Below are positions 46,891-55,671 of a stretch of 64,000 bases of DNA, one piece after another. Position 1 is the first letter of the stretch, and every line of letters starts with the position of its first letter. The notes under the pieces were generated by a model. The model had not been told where the DNA came from. It searched no databases and was given only the letters and a program-made list of their open reading frames with translations. The position numbers and the translations under genes are program-made. Source of the DNA: Martinezella lusitana (lineage in GTDB: Bacteria; Pseudomonadota; Alphaproteobacteria; Rhizobiales; Rhizobiaceae); the NCBI RefSeq assembly GCF_016901135.1, contig NZ_JAFEVL010000010.1, positions 310,001 to 374,000 on the forward strand, given 5' to 3'.

Positions 46891-46911
46891 CCCTGCCCTG
46901 GAATACTCCCA

Positions 46912-47331
46912 ATGATTGTTCTGGACACCAACGTCGTATCTGAACTTCAAGGGCGATTGCATAGCGATCGGATATTGTCATGGCTCGACGGTTTCGCCGC
47001 CGAGACTATTTTTGTGACGAGCATCACCGTCGGCGAGATTCGATTCGGATTGGAGCTATTGGCTGATGGGAAACGCAAGACGGCGCTGATCGCGGAATTG
47101 GAAGCAATAGAGGCCGAGTTTTCCGGCCGTGTCCTTGGATTTTCCAGCAGCGCAGCGCATCAGTATGGAATAGTTTCCGCCCGACGACATAGAGTTGGAC
47201 GACGGATGGAAACGAAGGACGCCATGATCGCCGCTATCTGCCTCACACACGGCGCGACATTGGCGACGCGCAACACAAAAGACTTCGAGGGGCTTGATCT
47301 CAAGCTCATAAACCCGTTTGAAGACGGCTAG
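46912..47331 (+). CDS. PIN-domain ribonuclease toxin (FitB/VapC-like)
   Basis: A 139-residue PIN nuclease. The metal-binding acidic residues are all present: D5 in MIVLDTNVVSEL, E42 in TVGEIRFGL, D103-type in METKDAMIAAICL and the later D in ATRNTKDFEGL. The sequence is close to the FitB branch, which often acts with FitA to restrain growth. It should be active rather than decayed. The target RNA is unknown. It ends 78 bp before fmt. Confidence 0.9.
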   Translation: MIVLDTNVVSELQGRLHSDRILSWLDGFAAETIFVTSITVGEIRFGLELLADGKRKTALIAELEAIEAEFSGRVLGFSSSAAHQYGIVSARRHRVGRRMETKDAMIAAICLTHGATLATRNTKDFEGLDLKLINPFEDG

Positions 47332-47409
47332 CGTTTGGTCCCCCCGATAGCGCGGCGCGTCTTTCGGGCAAGATCACGCGAAACTTGATATTTTAGCCGG
47401 ATGGATCGC

Positions 47410-48357
47410 ATGTCGCTCAGCATCATTTTCATGGGAACGCCCGAATTCTCCGTGCCGACGTTGCGGTCGCTGATCGATGCGGGGCACAAGATTCGCGCTG
47501 TTTACACCCAGCCGCCGCGCCCGGGCGGCCGGCGGGGGCTCGACCTGCAGAAATCGCCCGTGCATCAGGCCGCCGAATTGCTGGGCTTACCCGTGTTTAC
47601 CCCCGTCAACTTTAGGGAACCCGACGAGCGCCAGCGTTTTCGCGATCTCGATGCCGATGTCGCCGTGGTCGTCGCCTATGGCCTGCTGCTGCCGGAAGCG
47701 ATCCTCACCGGCACACGGCTTGGCTGCTACAACGGCCATGCTTCGCTGCTGCCGCGCTGGCGCGGGGCGGCGCCGATCCAGCGGGCGATCATGGCCGGTG
47801 ACAGCAAGACCGGCATGATGGTGATGAAGATGGACAAGGGTCTCGATACCGGCCCCATCGCCTTGACGCGCGAGGTCGAGATCGGCGACGTGATGACCGC
47901 TGGCGAACTCCACGACAAGCTGATGCTGGTCGGGGCGAAGGCGATGGCGGAAGCGATGAACAAGCTGGAGCACGACGAGCTGCCGCTGGCCGCGCAGCCG
48001 GCCGAAGGCGTGCTCTATGCCGCCAAGATCGACAAGGGTGAGACGCGCATCGATTTCGGTAAATCCTCGATGGAGGTTCACAATCATATTCGGGGCCTCT
48101 CGCCTTTTCCCGGCGCCTGGTTCGAGGCCGAGATCGCTGGTCGGCCGGAGCGGATCAAGGTGCTCGGGTCGGAGCTGGCCGAAGGGACTGGAGCGCCCGG
48201 TAACGTGTTGACGGAGGATCTCGTCATAGCTTGCGCCTCCGGTGCCGTGCGGCTGACGAAGCTGCAGAAAGCCGGCGGCAAGCTGCTGGCATCGGCCGAT
48301 TTCCTGCGTGGCACGCCGATCGCACAAGGCACCGTGCTTGCCTCGGAGCGGGTCTAA
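47410..48357 (+). CDS. fmt: Methionyl-tRNA formyltransferase
   Basis: Fmt formylates initiator Met-tRNA using 10-formyl-tetrahydrofolate. The 315-residue product begins [21 protein letters not shown] and has [21 protein letters not shown] with the catalytic Asn-His pair, then [18 protein letters not shown], and a C-terminal tRNA-binding domain. An ATG 3 codons upstream is also possible. Its stop TAA shares bases with the truA ATG (TAATG), indicating coupled translation. Confidence 0.96.
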   Translation: MSLSIIFMGTPEFSVPTLRSLIDAGHKIRAVYTQPPRPGGRRGLDLQKSPVHQAAELLGLPVFTPVNFREPDERQRFRDLDADVAVVVAYGLLLPEAILTGTRLGCYNGHASLLPRWRGAAPIQRAIMAGDSKTGMMVMKMDKGLDTGPIALTREVEIGDVMTAGELHDKLMLVGAKAMAEAMNKLEHDELPLAAQPAEGVLYAAKIDKGETRIDFGKSSMEVHNHIRGLSPFPGAWFEAEIAGRPERIKVLGSELAEGTGAPGNVLTEDLVIACASGAVRLTKLQKAGGKLLASADFLRGTPIAQGTVLASERV

Positions 48358-49154
48358 TGCCGCGCTACAAAATGACGGTCGAATATGATGGGGGCCCTTA
48401 TGTCGGCTGGCAGCGACAGACCAATGGTCCGTCGGTGCAAGGGGCGATCGAAGGTGCCATCCTGTCGCTAACGAGGGAGACGGTTTCCACCCGTGGCGCG
48501 GGGCGCACCGATTCTGGTGTCCATGCCATGGGTCAGGTCATGCATGTGGACCTTATCAGGGAATGGGAACCCTATACCTTACGCAAAGCATTGAATGCGC
48601 ATCTGAGGCTCGCGGGTGAGCGTGTGGTCATTCTCGACATCGCAGAGGTCGATACCAGCTTCGATGCGCGCTTCTCGGCCCTCCGCAGGCATTACCTCTA
48701 TCGCATCATCGCGCGCCGGCCGCCCTTGGCGCTGGAGGCCGGGCGCGCCTGGTGGGTGCCGAAGGAAATGGATCATGAGGTCATGCACGCAGCGGCACAG
48801 ACCTTAGTCGGCCGGCATGACTTTACGACCTTCCGTTCGGCAAATTGCCAGGCAAACAGCCCGGTGCGCACGCTCGACCGGCTTGATGTCACGCGCAATG
48901 GCGAGCTGATCGAGATCCGCGCGACGGCGCAGAGCTTCCTCCACAATCAGATTCGCTCCTTTGCCGGAACGTTGAAGCTCGCAGGCGAGGGCAAGTGGAC
49001 GTCCGACGATGTGCGCGCGGCTCTTGAGGCGCGAGACCGCAAGGCATGCGGCCCCGTCGCGCCGCCGGATGGACTTTATTTCATGCAGGTGGATTATCGA
49101 GATGATGGGTCGCCTGCGGTGCCGTTGCCGGATGAAGAATCTGATGATTCCTGA
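48357..49154 (+). CDS. truA: tRNA pseudouridine(38-40) synthase TruA
   Basis: TruA makes pseudouridine at positions 38-40 of many tRNAs. The 265-residue product starts [21 protein letters not shown], has the catalytic aspartate in [14 protein letters not shown] (about residue 54), and [19 protein letters not shown] [17 protein letters not shown] near the C-terminus. The start ATG overlaps the fmt stop. A frame running 42 codons further upstream lies inside fmt and was rejected. Confidence 0.96.
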   Translation: MPRYKMTVEYDGGPYVGWQRQTNGPSVQGAIEGAILSLTRETVSTRGAGRTDSGVHAMGQVMHVDLIREWEPYTLRKALNAHLRLAGERVVILDIAEVDTSFDARFSALRRHYLYRIIARRPPLALEAGRAWWVPKEMDHEVMHAAAQTLVGRHDFTTFRSANCQANSPVRTLDRLDVTRNGELIEIRATAQSFLHNQIRSFAGTLKLAGEGKWTSDDVRAALEARDRKACGPVAPPDGLYFMQVDYRDDGSPAVPLPDEESDDS

Positions 49155-49184
49155 CGACTGCGGCTGTTTCGATCACGGCCAGCT

Positions 49185-49784
49185 TCACACCGGCGGATAG
49201 ACGCCGAGGAAGCGCTGCAGGAAATCCGTCAGCAACATGCTCGGGATGAGCAGCACCAGCGTCAAAGTGCCGACGAAGAGCGGGTGCGTGCCGCAGATCA
49301 TTCTGAGGATGCGCGCCAGCGAAAAGATGATTGCCACGGTCAGTACCAGCGATAGAAGTGCTGCCAAACCCTTTGAGCCGGGGACAAAGACGATCAATGC
49401 GAGGAGCAGCGCGTTCAAATAGTTTGCCGGTACGAAAAGCCAATTTATGGTAACGACGATCGGCGCGAACTTGTCGCCGAAGCGAAAGACCAGAAGCAGC
49501 ACGCCGGCAAGAATGGGTGGTATCAGCCAGTTTGCCGCCTCGACAAGCGCCAGCCGCAGGAAGAAGGCGAGGCCCGTCGATGTTTCCGGAGGCATGGCGG
49601 TCAGATAGGCCTGCTGCCACCACAGCCAGGAAATGCCGATCGATGGCAGACTCCAGAAAATGGCCCAGAAGGAGCGGAGCATGCCGCGGTCCGATATGTC
49701 CAGATACTGGAAGCCGCGCGCATCCATCCGGATCAGCAGCCAAAGGCCGGACAGATAATATTGGACTTCCCTAAATGTCGGCAT
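49185..49784 (-). CDS. Polytopic membrane protein of unknown function
   Basis: A 199-residue inner-membrane protein with about five hydrophobic helices (SFWAIFWSLPSIGISWLWW, LVEAANWLIPPILAGVLLLVF, INWLFVPANYLNALLLALIVF, LAALLSLVLTVAIIFSLARIL, LFVGTLTLVLLIPSMLLTDFL). I recognise no catalytic motif. Its start overlaps the dapE stop by 14 nt on the same strand, so it is probably co-transcribed with dapE. The overlap and uniform codon use support a real gene; a link to diaminopimelate or wall synthesis is only a guess from position. Confidence 0.75.
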   Translation of the reverse strand: MPTFREVQYYLSGLWLLIRMDARGFQYLDISDRGMLRSFWAIFWSLPSIGISWLWWQQAYLTAMPPETSTGLAFFLRLALVEAANWLIPPILAGVLLLVFRFGDKFAPIVVTINWLFVPANYLNALLLALIVFVPGSKGLAALLSLVLTVAIIFSLARILRMICGTHPLFVGTLTLVLLIPSMLLTDFLQRFLGVYPPV

Positions 49785-50964
49785 TCTCGAACCAGCGCTG
49801 GATGAAGGTCTGATAGATCTCGGTCAGCGTTTCGAGATCCGATAGCGCCACGCGCTCGTCGACCATATGCATGGTCTGACCGACCAGGCCGAATTCGACA
49901 ACCGGGCAATAGTCCTTGATATAACGTGCATCCGAGGTGCCGCCGGTCGTCGAGAGCGCCGGCCTCTGGCCGGTGATGTTTTCGACCGCCGAAGAGAGCG
50001 AAGCGATCAGCGCATTGTTGCGCGTCAGGAAGACCTGGCTTGGACGTTCGGACCAGGCGATGTCGTATCTGGCCGGCGGACGTCCGGGGCGCAGTGTCTG
50101 GTCGGCGGCGGCGGCATCCAGGCGAGCAAGGATCTCAGCCTTCAGCGTTTCGACGGTCCATGTATCGTTGAAGCGGATGTTGAAGGCTGCGCTCGCCTTG
50201 GCGGCGATGACGTTGGTGGCGGTATTGCCGACGTCTATGGTCGTCACCTCGAGGTTCGACGGCTGGAAATTGTCCGTGCCGGCATCGAAAGGCGGGTCGA
50301 GCAGCGCTTCGGTCAGTTTGAGGATACTGGGCACCGGATTGTCGGCGAGATGCGGATAGGCGGCATGCCCTTGGACGCCGTGAACGGTGATGAAGCCGGA
50401 GATCGAGCCGCGCCGGCCGATCTTGATCATGTCGCCGAGCCGTTCCGGATTGGTCGGCTCGCCGACGAGCGCTGCATCCCATTGCTCGCCGCGCTCGGCC
50501 GCCCATTGCAGCAGCTTGATCGTGCCGTTGATCGCCGGGCCTTCCTCGTCGCCGGTGATCAGGAAAGAGATCGAGCCGGCAGGTGGCCCGTGCTTCTCGA
50601 TATGGCGCGCCACGGCTGCCGCGAAGCAGGCAATACCGCCCTTCATGTCGACGGCGCCGCGACCGAAGAGCTCGCCATCGGCGATTTCGGCGGCAAAGGG
50701 CTGATGGCTCCAGGACGCGGCATCGCCGACCGGCACGACGTCCGTATGGCCTGCAAACATCAGATGCGGTTCCTCGGTGCCGAGCCGGGCATAAAGGTTC
50801 TCGATATCGGGCGTTCCCGGCTCGCTGGCCGTCATGCGCTCGACCTTGAAGCCGAGCGGCAGCAGCATGTCGGCGAGCGCGGTCAGCGCGCCGCCCTCGG
50901 CTGGCGTCACGGAGGCACAGCGGATCAGGGTTTGCAGGTTGGCAACGGGATCGGTAACGGTCAT
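49771..50964 (-). CDS. dapE: Succinyl-diaminopimelate desuccinylase
   Basis: DapE hydrolyses N-succinyl-LL-diaminopimelate in lysine and peptidoglycan synthesis. The 397-residue M20 metallopeptidase has the zinc motif MFAGHTDVVPVGD, the catalytic ITGDEEGPAINGT and EFGLVGQTMHMVDERV. I chose ATG 50964 (MTVTDPVANLQTLIRCASVTP), the family start; no good Shine-Dalgarno supports it or the upstream in-frame ATG. dapD lies upstream on the same strand, giving a dapD-dapE pathway pair. Confidence 0.95.
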   Translation of the reverse strand: MTVTDPVANLQTLIRCASVTPAEGGALTALADMLLPLGFKVERMTASEPGTPDIENLYARLGTEEPHLMFAGHTDVVPVGDAASWSHQPFAAEIADGELFGRGAVDMKGGIACFAAAVARHIEKHGPPAGSISFLITGDEEGPAINGTIKLLQWAAERGEQWDAALVGEPTNPERLGDMIKIGRRGSISGFITVHGVQGHAAYPHLADNPVPSILKLTEALLDPPFDAGTDNFQPSNLEVTTIDVGNTATNVIAAKASAAFNIRFNDTWTVETLKAEILARLDAAAADQTLRPGRPPARYDIAWSERPSQVFLTRNNALIASLSSAVENITGQRPALSTTGGTSDARYIKDYCPVVEFGLVGQTMHMVDERVALSDLETLTEIYQTFIQRWFENADI

Positions 50965-51119
50965 CGGAGGCAACTTATCCGGCGGGAAATGGCAAAGCGA
51001 TGGCAAAGGGTCGGCGATAGGCCGAAAATCCTTGCCGCGATTCCAGCAATCGCACGGGCATGCTTACCCGGCAAGCGTGAGAGGAGCGCGATATGGCTGC
51101 CGCGCTCCCGAATTTATAA

Positions 51120-51977
51120 TCAGTCGCGCAGAAGCTCGTTGATACCGGTCTTCGAGCGGGTCCTTTCATCGACGCGCTTGACGATGACGGCGCAATAGAG
51201 GCTGGGGGCCGGCTGGCCGTTTGCCATGGTATTGCCGCTCGGCAGCGCGCCGGCGACGACCACCGAGTAGGGCGGCACTTCGCCATAGGTGATCTCGCCG
51301 GTGGCGCGATCGACGATCTTGGTCGACTTGCCGATGAAGACGCCCATGCCGAGCACCGATCCCTCGCGGATGATGCAGCCCTCGACCACTTCGGAACGCG
51401 CGCCGATGAAGCAATTGTCCTCGATGATGGTCGGACCGGCCTGCATCGGCTCCAATACGCCGCCGATGCCGACGCCGCCGGACAGATGCACATGCTTGCC
51501 GATCTGCGCGCAGGAGCCGACGGTCGCCCAGGTGTCGACCATGGTGCCTTCGCCGACATAGGCGCCGAGATTGACGAAGGACGGCATCAGGATGGCGTTG
51601 GGAGCAATATAGGCGGAGTGGCGCACAACGGCGTTCGGCACGGCGCGGAAGCCGGCTTCGCGGAAGCGGTTCTCGCCCCAGCCTTCGAATTTCGAGGGAA
51701 CCTTATCCCACCAGGTCGCGCCGCCCGAGCCGCCTTCGACGATCTTCATGTCGTTCAGGCGGAAGGAAAGCAGCACAGCTTTTTTAAGCCACTGATTGAC
51801 CGTCCAGTTGCCGTCCGAACCGCGCTCGGCCACGCGGACCTTGCCGCTGTCGAGCAGGTTCAGCGCCATCTCCACGGCGTCGCGGACTTCGCCGCGCGTC
51901 GACGTGTTCACATTGTCGCGATTGTCGAAGGCAGCCTCGATGGTCTTTTCGAGAGAGGCGAGATCGGTAGCGCTCAT
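51120..51977 (-). CDS. dapD: 2,3,4,5-tetrahydropyridine-2,6-dicarboxylate N-succinyltransferase
   Basis: DapD succinylates tetrahydrodipicolinate, two steps before DapE. The 285-residue product has a helical N-terminal domain (residues 1-100) and a left-handed beta-helix of hexapeptide repeats ([39 protein letters not shown], broken here only in description, spanning about 120-240). It is followed by [12 protein letters not shown]. The gap to dapE is 155 bp and shows no strong terminator, so joint transcription is likely. Confidence 0.95.
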   Translation of the reverse strand: MSATDLASLEKTIEAAFDNRDNVNTSTRGEVRDAVEMALNLLDSGKVRVAERGSDGNWTVNQWLKKAVLLSFRLNDMKIVEGGSGGATWWDKVPSKFEGWGENRFREAGFRAVPNAVVRHSAYIAPNAILMPSFVNLGAYVGEGTMVDTWATVGSCAQIGKHVHLSGGVGIGGVLEPMQAGPTIIEDNCFIGARSEVVEGCIIREGSVLGMGVFIGKSTKIVDRATGEITYGEVPPYSVVVAGALPSGNTMANGQPAPSLYCAVIVKRVDERTRSKTGINELLRD

Positions 51978-52189
51978 GGGAATTCCTTAAAACGTCTGTA
52001 GCTATCGTGGTTTTCGGATAGAGGTCCGGATACGGTCGATTGGTCCTACAGCATGGGCTTCAAAAATGGAATGTCTTTTCCGCGTCGATTACGCTTGGAT
52101 TCGGGGCGTTGTAGGGGCATATGCTGAGCTCTGCCGTTGCTGCCCGCTGACAGGGCGGCTCGGCATGATCTATTTGAAAGGCATGGTCA

Positions 52190-53062
52190 ATGAGCAAGGC
52201 GAAGAACGGCAGGCTGAGGCGCAAGGACGGGGTATGGGATCCGCTGAAGACGAGCTCGGCGGACAAGAAGCGAGCCGAATCCGTGCCGCGCACGCCGCAG
52301 TCGATGTCGCCTTCCTACAGGCTCGCCTATGCGGACGAGGATTTCCTCTGCCGTGAGGAATTGCGGCCGATCCGTCTGCAGCTGGAATTGCTGAAGACCG
52401 AAATGTATCTGACCGAACGCGGCATCAAATCGACTGTCGTCATGTTCGGCGGCGCGCGCATTCCCGCACCGGGTGCAAACGCATGGGCCGCGCGCAACGA
52501 CGTCCAGCGTGCCAATCTCGAGGCTGCGTCGGTTTACTATGAGGAGGCGCGCAAGTTCGCCCGGCTTTGCTCTCGTTATTCGGCGAGCTTCGATTTCCAT
52601 GAATATGTCGTGGTGACCGGCGGCGGTCCGGGCGTGATGGAGGCGGGCAATCGCGGCGCGTCCGAAGAGGGCGCTCCTTCGATCGGCCTCAACATCGTCC
52701 TGCCGCACGAACAGGCGCCGAACGTCTACGTCACGCCCGAGCTCAGCTTCAATTTTCATTATTTCGCGATCCGCAAGATGCACTTCATGGTGCGCGCCAA
52801 GGCGATCGCGGTGTTTCCGGGCGGCTTCGGCACACTCGACGAACTGTTCGAATGCCTGACGCTCATCCAGACCGGCCGCATGGAGCGCCTGCCGCTCATC
52901 CTCTTCGGCGAGAAGTTCTGGCGCAACATCATCAATTTCGAAGCGCTCGCCGAATTCGGCACCATTGCGCCTGATGACGTCAATCTGATCAGCTTCGTCG
53001 ACACCGCCGACGAGGCCTGGAAGATCGTCACGGATTTCTACGAGCACGATAACGGGCATTGA
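52190..53062 (+). CDS. TIGR00730/LOG family protein (nucleotide 5'-monophosphate glycosidase type)
   Basis: A 290-residue Rossmann-fold protein of the family once called lysine decarboxylases. Members act as phosphoribohydrolases on cytokinin or purine nucleotides. Seen: VVMFGGARIPAPG, the dinucleotide-like VVTGGGPGVMEAGNRGASEEGAPSIGLNI, and the family motif FPGGFGTLDELFECLTLIQTGR with the catalytic Arg/Glu pair. The basic N-terminus (SKAKNGRLRRKDG) is probably unstructured. It is divergent from dapD. LOG proteins of plant-associated bacteria can release active cytokinins, but a housekeeping nucleotide role is equally likely. Confidence 0.85.
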   Translation: MSKAKNGRLRRKDGVWDPLKTSSADKKRAESVPRTPQSMSPSYRLAYADEDFLCREELRPIRLQLELLKTEMYLTERGIKSTVVMFGGARIPAPGANAWAARNDVQRANLEAASVYYEEARKFARLCSRYSASFDFHEYVVVTGGGPGVMEAGNRGASEEGAPSIGLNIVLPHEQAPNVYVTPELSFNFHYFAIRKMHFMVRAKAIAVFPGGFGTLDELFECLTLIQTGRMERLPLILFGEKFWRNIINFEALAEFGTIAPDDVNLISFVDTADEAWKIVTDFYEHDNGH

Positions 53063-53069
53063 ACAGCGA

Positions 53070-53100
53070 AAGCCCGCCGTCGCATGGCGATGGCGGGCTT
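53070..53100 (+). terminator. Strong hairpin terminator after the LOG-like gene
   Basis: A 14-bp stem, AAGCCCGCCGTCGC and GCGATGGCGGGCTT, with a 3-nt ATG loop and one G-U pair. It begins 8 bp after the stop. There is no long T-run after it, but the stem itself ends in TT. Confidence 0.65.
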
Positions 53101-53180
53101 CGGTCGTGGGAGTAATCGCTCAGGGCGCGATCCATGAAACGTGACGGTGCTTCGTATCGGATCGCGCCGGATCGATCGGT

Positions 53181-53828
53181 TTAAAGCAGCGGGCGGTCCG
53201 GCATGTCGTCCAGCGAGATCACTCCGTCATGATTGCGATCCATGCGGTCGAAGAACTTGTTGGCGGCGTCTTCGGCCTCCTGCTTGCTGATCTGGCCGTT
53301 TTCGTCCTTGTCGATGCGATGGAACAGCATCATGCCGCGCATGAGACCTGCCTCATGCATGAAGCGGCCGTGCGGTCCGTGATGGCGCGGGCCGTTGTCA
53401 CCCTTGTTGTCGTTCTGGGCCTGACCGCCCTTGGCCTGACCGCCCTTGGCCTGGTCGTTCTGGGCCTGGTTGTTGCCCTGATCGTCATTGGCCTTGGCGT
53501 GTGCGGCCTTCCATTCCTTGATGCGTTCCTGACGATAGGCGCGCAGCTCGCCGGGCGTGAGCTCGCCGTCATGGTTGGTGTCGATCTGATCGAAGATCTT
53601 GTCAACGCCGGCCTTGACCTCATCCTTGGTGACCTTCGTGTCGCCGGGCTGTCCGAATTGCTTCAGCATGCGCACATAGACGATTTCCGGCGAAAAGCGC
53701 GGTCCATGCCAGCGACCGCCGTGACCACCCCTTGCCTCATCGCCTTGGGCAGCGAAAGTTGCCTGAGCGGCAGCGCCCACCAGAAGGGCTGCGGAAAGTC
53801 CTGCAAGAAGAATTTTTTTCCCGTTCAT
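53181..53828 (-). CDS. Secreted EF-hand calcium-binding protein
   Basis: A 215-residue exported protein. The signal peptide is clear (KKILLAGLSAALLVGAAAQATFA, residues 4-26). Three EF-hand loops follow: DTNHDGELTPGE (about residue 98), DKDENGQISKQE (about 174) and DRNHDGVISLDD (about 196). Between the first and second lies a low-complexity stretch of NDQ/AKGGQ units encoded by about four imperfect 15-bp repeats (53418-53477). Likely a periplasmic calcium sensor or buffer; no partner gene is adjacent. Confidence 0.85.
   Translation of the reverse strand: MNGKKILLAGLSAALLVGAAAQATFAAQGDEARGGHGGRWHGPRFSPEIVYVRMLKQFGQPGDTKVTKDEVKAGVDKIFDQIDTNHDGELTPGELRAYRQERIKEWKAAHAKANDDQGNNQAQNDQAKGGQAKGGQAQNDNKGDNGPRHHGPHGRFMHEAGLMRGMMLFHRIDKDENGQISKQEAEDAANKFFDRMDRNHDGVISLDDMPDRPLL
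53418..53477. repeat. Imperfect 15-bp tandem repeat inside the EF-hand gene
   Basis: Four units start at 53418, 53433, 53448 and 53463. The first two are identical (GGCCTGACCGCCCTT); the last two keep GGCCTG and diverge. Because 15 bp is five codons, copy changes would keep the frame and alter only linker length. Confidence 0.75.
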
Positions 53829-53941
53829 CGTTTTTCCTTTCGTGTCGAGGAATGGTCAAACGATACGGCTGGCGGTCGAAAACGACCAATTAAACCTCTG
53901 TAAGGCGGATGAAACTTTCGTAACCCGATCCTAAGGAATGG

Positions 53942-54646
53942 TTAAACCAACGCCTTGAGGAAGGCCGCGAGATCGTCGGTAACATAGTCGATGTGATCGT
54001 CCTCGCCGGTCGTTCGCTCCCACCATTCGACGACGGTCGTCTCGAGGTTCTGGGGTACGAGCAGCACGGTCTTCATGCCGAGCGCCTTGGGCACGGTGAG
54101 GTTGCGCGGCAGGTCCTCGAACATGGCCGCCCTCTTCGTATCCACCCGATTGAGGCTCATGAATTTGTCGTAGGTACTGCCGGCGGGCTTGGGTACATAG
54201 TCGGCCGCGACGATATCGAAGATGTCGTCGAAATTGTCGAGAATGCCGAGCGCGCCGGCAGTCGCTTCTGCGTGCTTGACGCTCCCATTGGTGAAGATGA
54301 ACTTACGTCCCGGCAGCGCCTTGATGGCGGCGGCCAGCTCCGGCTGCGGCGTCAGCGCCGAATAGTCGATCGCATGCGCCTTTTCCAGGAAGTCATTGGG
54401 ATCGATGCCGTGATGGAGCATCAATCCCTGCAGGGTCGTGCCATGCTCGAGATAATATTGCTTCTGCAGCTTGCGGGCGTCTTCGCGTTCCATCTGCAGC
54501 AGAGCCGAGACATAGGCGGTCATGTTCTTGTCGATCTGCGCGAAGAGATCGACATGGTGCGGATAGAGCGTGTTGTCGAGATCGAACACCCAATCGCGGA
54601 TATCGGCAAAATCTGAAGGTTCGGATAGCGTCTTTGTCTGGCTCAT
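53942..54646 (-). CDS. HAD-superfamily pyrimidine 5'-nucleotidase
   Basis: A 234-residue HAD phosphatase of the fungal/plant-like pyrimidine 5'-nucleotidase group. The nucleophile motif is WVFDLDNTLYPHHVDLFAQID (D-x-D near residue 21), motif II FIFTNGSVKHA, and the later motifs KFMSLNRVDTKRAAMFEDLPRNL with the acidic residues. A helical cap (about residues 35-95) is present. It likely dephosphorylates UMP/CMP or similar substrates. It is divergent from the ICL/PEP-mutase gene. Confidence 0.9.
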   Translation of the reverse strand: MSQTKTLSEPSDFADIRDWVFDLDNTLYPHHVDLFAQIDKNMTAYVSALLQMEREDARKLQKQYYLEHGTTLQGLMLHHGIDPNDFLEKAHAIDYSALTPQPELAAAIKALPGRKFIFTNGSVKHAEATAGALGILDNFDDIFDIVAADYVPKPAGSTYDKFMSLNRVDTKRAAMFEDLPRNLTVPKALGMKTVLLVPQNLETTVVEWWERTTGEDDHIDYVTDDLAAFLKALV

Positions 54647-54693
54647 GGCCGCCTTATGGCATGCCGCCTTATCGGAGGAAAAGGAAAATATTC

Positions 54694-54795
54694 ATGCTAC
54701 GTCATATGGGGGATGCCGCGGACATTGCCGACCGATCCAATGCCGGCTATGATTTTACCATTGAATTCCGGGGCTTTGCTCTATTTGCAAAGTGA
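54694..54795 (+). CDS. Possible 33-residue small ORF upstream of the ICL/PEP-mutase gene
   Basis: ATG at 54694 is preceded by GGAGGAAAAGGA, an unusually good Shine-Dalgarno, and the frame codes for 33 residues beginning MLRHMGDAADIADRSNAGY. It ends 70 bp before the next start. Nothing recognisable is in the peptide. It could be a small protein, a leader peptide, or chance. Confidence 0.2.
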   Translation: MLRHMGDAADIADRSNAGYDFTIEFRGFALFAK

Positions 54796-54865
54796 GGGGG
54801 AGCTTACGCTCTTTCGGGGTTGTGAAGAGGAAAGTCGCCCGGCCGGGCTTTTCGGAGGGGATACG

Positions 54866-55636
54866 ATGAGTCAGGTGGAAAAGGCGCAGGAATTCGCGCG
54901 GCTGCACAAAAAGGGTGAGCCGCTCATCCTTTTCAACATTTGGGATGCAGGTTCGGCCAAGGCGGTCACCGAGGCGGGCGCGAAGGCACTGGCCACGGGC
55001 AGCTGGTCTGTCGCCGCCGCCAACGGCTTTGGTGACGGCGAGGCGATACCGCTGTCGCTGCTCGCGGTGACAGCCCGGCTGATTTCGGTCACGAGCGCTC
55101 TGCCTCTGTCAGTCGATTTAGAAGGCGGCTATGCGGTGGAACCCGAGGCGGTCGCGGCCAATGTCGAAAAGATCATGGATCACGGCGCCATCGGCATCAA
55201 TTTCGAGGATCAGGTGGTTGGCGGACAGGGCGTCCATCCGATCGAGACGCAGGCGGCGCGCATCCGGGCAATCCGGGAGATGGCCGACCGGCGGGAAATA
55301 CCATTGTTCATCAATGCCCGCACCGATCTTTTCCTTCAGGAAAGCGATACGGCGCACCACCAGATCCTGCTCGATGAAGCCTATAGCCGCGCCGATGCTT
55401 TCGCCGAGGCGGGCGCCAGCGGCTTCTTCGCGCCCGGCCTTGTCGACCCAGAACTGATCGGAGCTCTCTGCGAACGCTCTCCCTTGCCGGTCAATATCAT
55501 GGTGCGTCCGACGACGCCCGATAATGAGACTATGGCAGGCCTCGGCGTCAGCCGCATCAGCTACGGCCCAGCTCCCTACCGCTCTGTCATGGGAATGTTG
55601 AAAAGCGAGGCCGAAGCAATTTATCGGCCGGACTGA
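54866..55636 (+). CDS. Isocitrate lyase/PEP mutase family protein
   Basis: A 256-residue alpha/beta-barrel protein of the ICL/PEPM superfamily. Seen: EPLILFNIWDAGSAKAVTEAGAKALATGS, LSVDLEGGYAVEPEAVAANV (metal-binding acidic pair), GINFEDQVV and PLFINARTDLFL. The isocitrate lyase KKCGH motif is absent, so it is not a true Icl; carboxyPEP mutase-like or 2,3-dimethylmalate lyase-like chemistry is possible. The ATG at 54866 has GGAGGGG 5 nt upstream, which overrides a frame starting 70 codons earlier. Confidence 0.85.
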   Translation: MSQVEKAQEFARLHKKGEPLILFNIWDAGSAKAVTEAGAKALATGSWSVAAANGFGDGEAIPLSLLAVTARLISVTSALPLSVDLEGGYAVEPEAVAANVEKIMDHGAIGINFEDQVVGGQGVHPIETQAARIRAIREMADRREIPLFINARTDLFLQESDTAHHQILLDEAYSRADAFAEAGASGFFAPGLVDPELIGALCERSPLPVNIMVRPTTPDNETMAGLGVSRISYGPAPYRSVMGMLKSEAEAIYRPD

Positions 55637-55671
55637 GCCGAATTGAAGTCCTGCTGAGGAGGTCGCCCTCC

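Noticed and set aside
53418..53477. Tandem repeats that might suggest a CRISPR-like array
   Set aside because: Units are 15 bp, adjacent without spacers, in frame inside a coding gene, and there are no cas genes.
54866..55636. True isocitrate lyase (glyoxylate shunt)
   Set aside because: The protein is short and lacks the KKCGH catalytic motif; it belongs to the wider ICL/PEP mutase superfamily.
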